From positions 93,198 to 157,197 of the forward strand of contig JAKVCX010000009.1 of the NCBI GenBank assembly GCA_022448525.1: a stretch of DNA of 64,000 nucleotides, written 5' to 3'. Below the pieces are notes generated by a model, which was not told the DNA's origin, did not search any database, and worked only from the letters and a program-made list of their open reading frames with translations. This DNA is from Tenacibaculum sp. (GTDB lineage Bacteria; Bacteroidota; Bacteroidia; Flavobacteriales; Flavobacteriaceae). Below are positions 62,453 through 64,000 of this stretch, in pieces (the first letter of the stretch is position 1; the number at the start of each line of letters is the position of its first letter). A program made the position numbers and the translations under genes.

Positions 62453-62875
62453 ATGAAAATCTCTGCGAATACCATATTTGGAAGTATTATCTCCGTAATT
62501 TTATTATTTATGATTTTCTGGATGGTAAGCATTCAAACGAAATATGAATATCCGGATGTCACTGATAAAGTTGAAGAAGCGAGAAATATGGAACTGTCAG
62601 TTAAAAGGGGAAGAGATTTATTTAACAAAGAAGGTTGTTATAGCTGTCATAAACCGGATAAGTTAGATGGATTTAGACCTTTAGTAACTGGTAAAGTATC
62701 GCGAGAATGGTTATTTCGATTTATCAGAGATGAAGCTTCTTTACTTAGGAATAAAGATTCGATAGTGTTGGTCTTAAAAAAAATGTATAATTGGTCTAAT
62801 GGAAAACACGATAAGAAGCATTTGAATGATCAAGAATTAACCGATATTCTAAACTATTTGGATAGTTTTAATTAA
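62453..62875 (+). CDS. Membrane-anchored monoheme cytochrome c (paralog 1)
   Basis: A 140-aa protein. An N-terminal uncleaved helix (about residues 8-27) anchors it in the inner membrane; the heme site CYSCH is at 62-66 and a candidate distal Met is Met111 in LKKMYNWS. The domain is a small class I cytochrome c facing the periplasm. It probably passes electrons to an oxidase. Its first 29 codons are almost identical to those of the next gene, which lies 21 bases downstream. Confidence 0.85.
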   Translation: MKISANTIFGSIISVILLFMIFWMVSIQTKYEYPDVTDKVEEARNMELSVKRGRDLFNKEGCYSCHKPDKLDGFRPLVTGKVSREWLFRFIRDEASLLRNKDSIVLVLKKMYNWSNGKHDKKHLNDQELTDILNYLDSFN

Positions 62876-62895
62876 AATTAGCAAAAAAGATTAAA

Positions 62896-63333
62896 ATGAA
62901 AATCTCTGCAAATACCATATTTGGAAGTATTATCTCTGTAATTTTATTCTTCATGATTTTCTGGATGGTAAGTATTCAAACAGCAACTGATTATGATCCA
63001 TCAAAACATACTCTCAAAGATGAAATAGAAGAGCAGAAAGATCCTTTGTTATTATTGTCAATGGAAAGAGGAAAAGATTTATGGATGAACGGAGGCTGTA
63101 ATAGTTGTCACAAACTAGCTGTTCGAGATGGTTTCAGAAGAGGGGTAAAAGAACGATGGGAAATAAAATGGTTGATTCAATATATTAAAGATGAACAAGT
63201 TTTGATCAATCAAAATGAACCTGATGTTATCGCTTTGAATGCTGAATGGAATTCAAATAAATCAGAACATTATAATCCTAACCTTTCAGAAAGTGATATT
63301 ATGGATATCTTAAGCTATGTTGATGGCTATTAA
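62896..63333 (+). CDS. Membrane-anchored monoheme cytochrome c (paralog 2)
   Basis: A 145-aa tandem paralog. The N-terminal anchor matches paralog 1 at 28 of 29 residues; the heme site CNSCH is at 68-72. The segment matching the distal-Met region of paralog 1 reads ALNAEWNSN and holds no Met, so the sixth heme ligand may differ or come from elsewhere. The heme domain is otherwise clearly diverged. Convergent with rimM, overlapping its stop by four bases. Confidence 0.84.
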   Translation: MKISANTIFGSIISVILFFMIFWMVSIQTATDYDPSKHTLKDEIEEQKDPLLLLSMERGKDLWMNGGCNSCHKLAVRDGFRRGVKERWEIKWLIQYIKDEQVLINQNEPDVIALNAEWNSNKSEHYNPNLSESDIMDILSYVDGY

Positions 63334-63857
63334 TTAATATATAAATCAATTAATCCTTCAGGAGTTTCTACTTCGATAGTTTTATGTTCTCTATCTACTT
63401 TTTTAATGAAATCATCAATCATTGGAATGAACAATTCAATTCCTTCTCTGTCTATTTCAAATAAAGGTTGAGCGGCAGAATCGTTTATATTGGTGATTGT
63501 TCCTACTTCACCAAAGTTTACATCTTTTACTGTAAATCCAATTACTTCATGATAATAGAATTTATTTCCAGAAAGTTTTGGTAGTAGGGTAAGAGGTAAG
63601 TAAATACCAGAGCGTAAAATCGCTTCAGCATCAGCTTCTGTATCAACACCTTCGAATTTTACACGGAACATTGTGCTTTTGCTCAATGAAGATTTTTCAA
63701 TAAAAAAAGGAATCAGATTATTGCCGAGTTCGACAAATACTGATTCCAAATTTTTGTACAGATGAGGCTCGTCAGTATCTAATTTGATAACTACTTCGCC
63801 TTTAAAACTGTGTTTTTTGACGATTTTGCCTAAATAAAAACAATCTTTAGTTTGCAT
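63330..63857 (-). CDS. rimM: 16S rRNA processing protein RimM
   Basis: A 175-aa ribosome maturation factor for the 30S head. The N-terminal RimM domain (YLGKIVKKHSFKGEVVIKLD) is followed by a PRC-barrel domain (about 95-170, YYHEVIGFTVKDVNFGEVG and LFIPMIDDFIKKVD). It starts 14 bases after the rpsP stop on the same strand, the standard rpsP-rimM order. It binds near ribosomal protein S19 in other bacteria. Confidence 0.95.
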   Translation of the reverse strand: MQTKDCFYLGKIVKKHSFKGEVVIKLDTDEPHLYKNLESVFVELGNNLIPFFIEKSSLSKSTMFRVKFEGVDTEADAEAILRSGIYLPLTLLPKLSGNKFYYHEVIGFTVKDVNFGEVGTITNINDSAAQPLFEIDREGIELFIPMIDDFIKKVDREHKTIEVETPEGLIDLYIN

Positions 63858-63871
63858 TATCGTCTTGTTTT

Positions 63872-64000
63872 TTACTCTTCGCTATCTCCACCTTCTTCAG
63901 TAGTAGCATCTTCGCTATCTACTACAGGAGCTTTTGCAGCAATACGAGCTTCGTTAACAGCTTTTTCAGCTTCTAAAGCTTTAGCTTTAGCATCTTCTTG
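63872..64000 (-). CDS. rpsP: 30S ribosomal protein S16, C-terminal part (gene runs off the window)
   Basis: Only the last 42 codons lie here, ending at TAA (63874-63872). The visible tail is Ala/Lys/Glu-rich (EDAKAKALEAEKAVNEARI) and then acidic (DATTEEGGDSEE), a C-terminal extension typical of Bacteroidota S16. The order rpsP-rimM supports the call. The conserved S16 core lies beyond the right edge. Confidence 0.88.
   Translation of the reverse strand, partial: QEDAKAKALEAEKAVNEARIAAKAPVVDSEDATTEEGGDSEE

Overview
The window is AT-rich chromosomal DNA of a member of the Bacteroidota, almost certainly a marine-type Flavobacteriaceae (Tenacibaculum/Polaribacter-like; the genus is an inference). 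Evidence: two secreted proteins with type IX secretion (T9SS) C-terminal signals, the gliding ABC ATPase GldA, alternative complex III genes next to an aa3-type oxidase, a DnaE with a fused proofreading exonuclease, many lipoproteins, and repeated TAnnTTTG promoter boxes, the -7 element of this phylum. I see no tRNA or rRNA gene, insertion sequence, prophage or CRISPR array. Genes are dense and no gene-free stretch exceeds 300 bases.

Layout. 1-5.1 kb: the end of a respiratory operon (ActE, ActF, cytochrome oxidase II and I). 5.2-8.3 kb: a small lipoprotein and a large T9SS protein. 8.5-13.6 kb: ruvB, then a sulfur-flavoured cluster (SulP transporter, persulfide-dioxygenase-like MBL/rhodanese protein, rhodanese lipoprotein, heavy-metal-associated domain protein). 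13.7-19.4 kb, minus strand: a thiamine module (TonB-dependent receptor behind a TPP riboswitch, ArfB, NadR-like P-loop kinase, PnuC-family transporter, YkoF-like thiamine-binding protein), followed by a small membrane protein and a phosphopantetheinyl transferase. 19.5-23.6 kb: ahcY and a repeat-containing T9SS type B protein. 23.7-28.4 kb: a tightly overlapping operon of DUF2891 protein, Nramp-fold transporter and 5-oxoprolinase PxpABC. 28.4-36.5 kb: TlpA-like thioredoxin, dnaE, a barrel-type protein and gldA. 36.5-41.6 kb: folA, a 60-aa protein, thyA, two tandem cysteine-rich bacteriocin/RiPP-like precursor peptides, a nucleoside transporter operon and a bifunctional-nuclease-like protein. 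41.8-50.4 kb: etfBA, divergent pyruvate dehydrogenase E1 beta, a DUF5686 outer-membrane protein, and soluble plus membrane pyrophosphatases. 50.4-55.6 kb: an Lrp/AsnC regulator divergent from a methionine-gamma-lyase-like enzyme, a YdjM-like protein and an NhaC antiporter. 55.6-64 kb: a porin, rnhB, a candidate small RNA, a nucleoid-associated protein, small stress or unknown genes, two paralogous membrane-anchored cytochromes c, rimM and the 3' end of rpsP.

Most interesting points: (i) the two tandem 61-62 aa peptides with a shared leader and an identical six-cysteine spacing, with no maturation genes nearby; (ii) the Nramp-fold protein in the pxp operon that has lost its canonical metal ligands and may carry an organic substrate; (iii) the thiamine salvage module, in which a NadR-like kinase may act on thiamine; (iv) a candidate small RNA with its own promoter and terminator downstream of rnhB; (v) a perfect 24-bp palindrome between etfB and the pyruvate dehydrogenase gene. 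All functions come from reading motifs and context; no database search was run.
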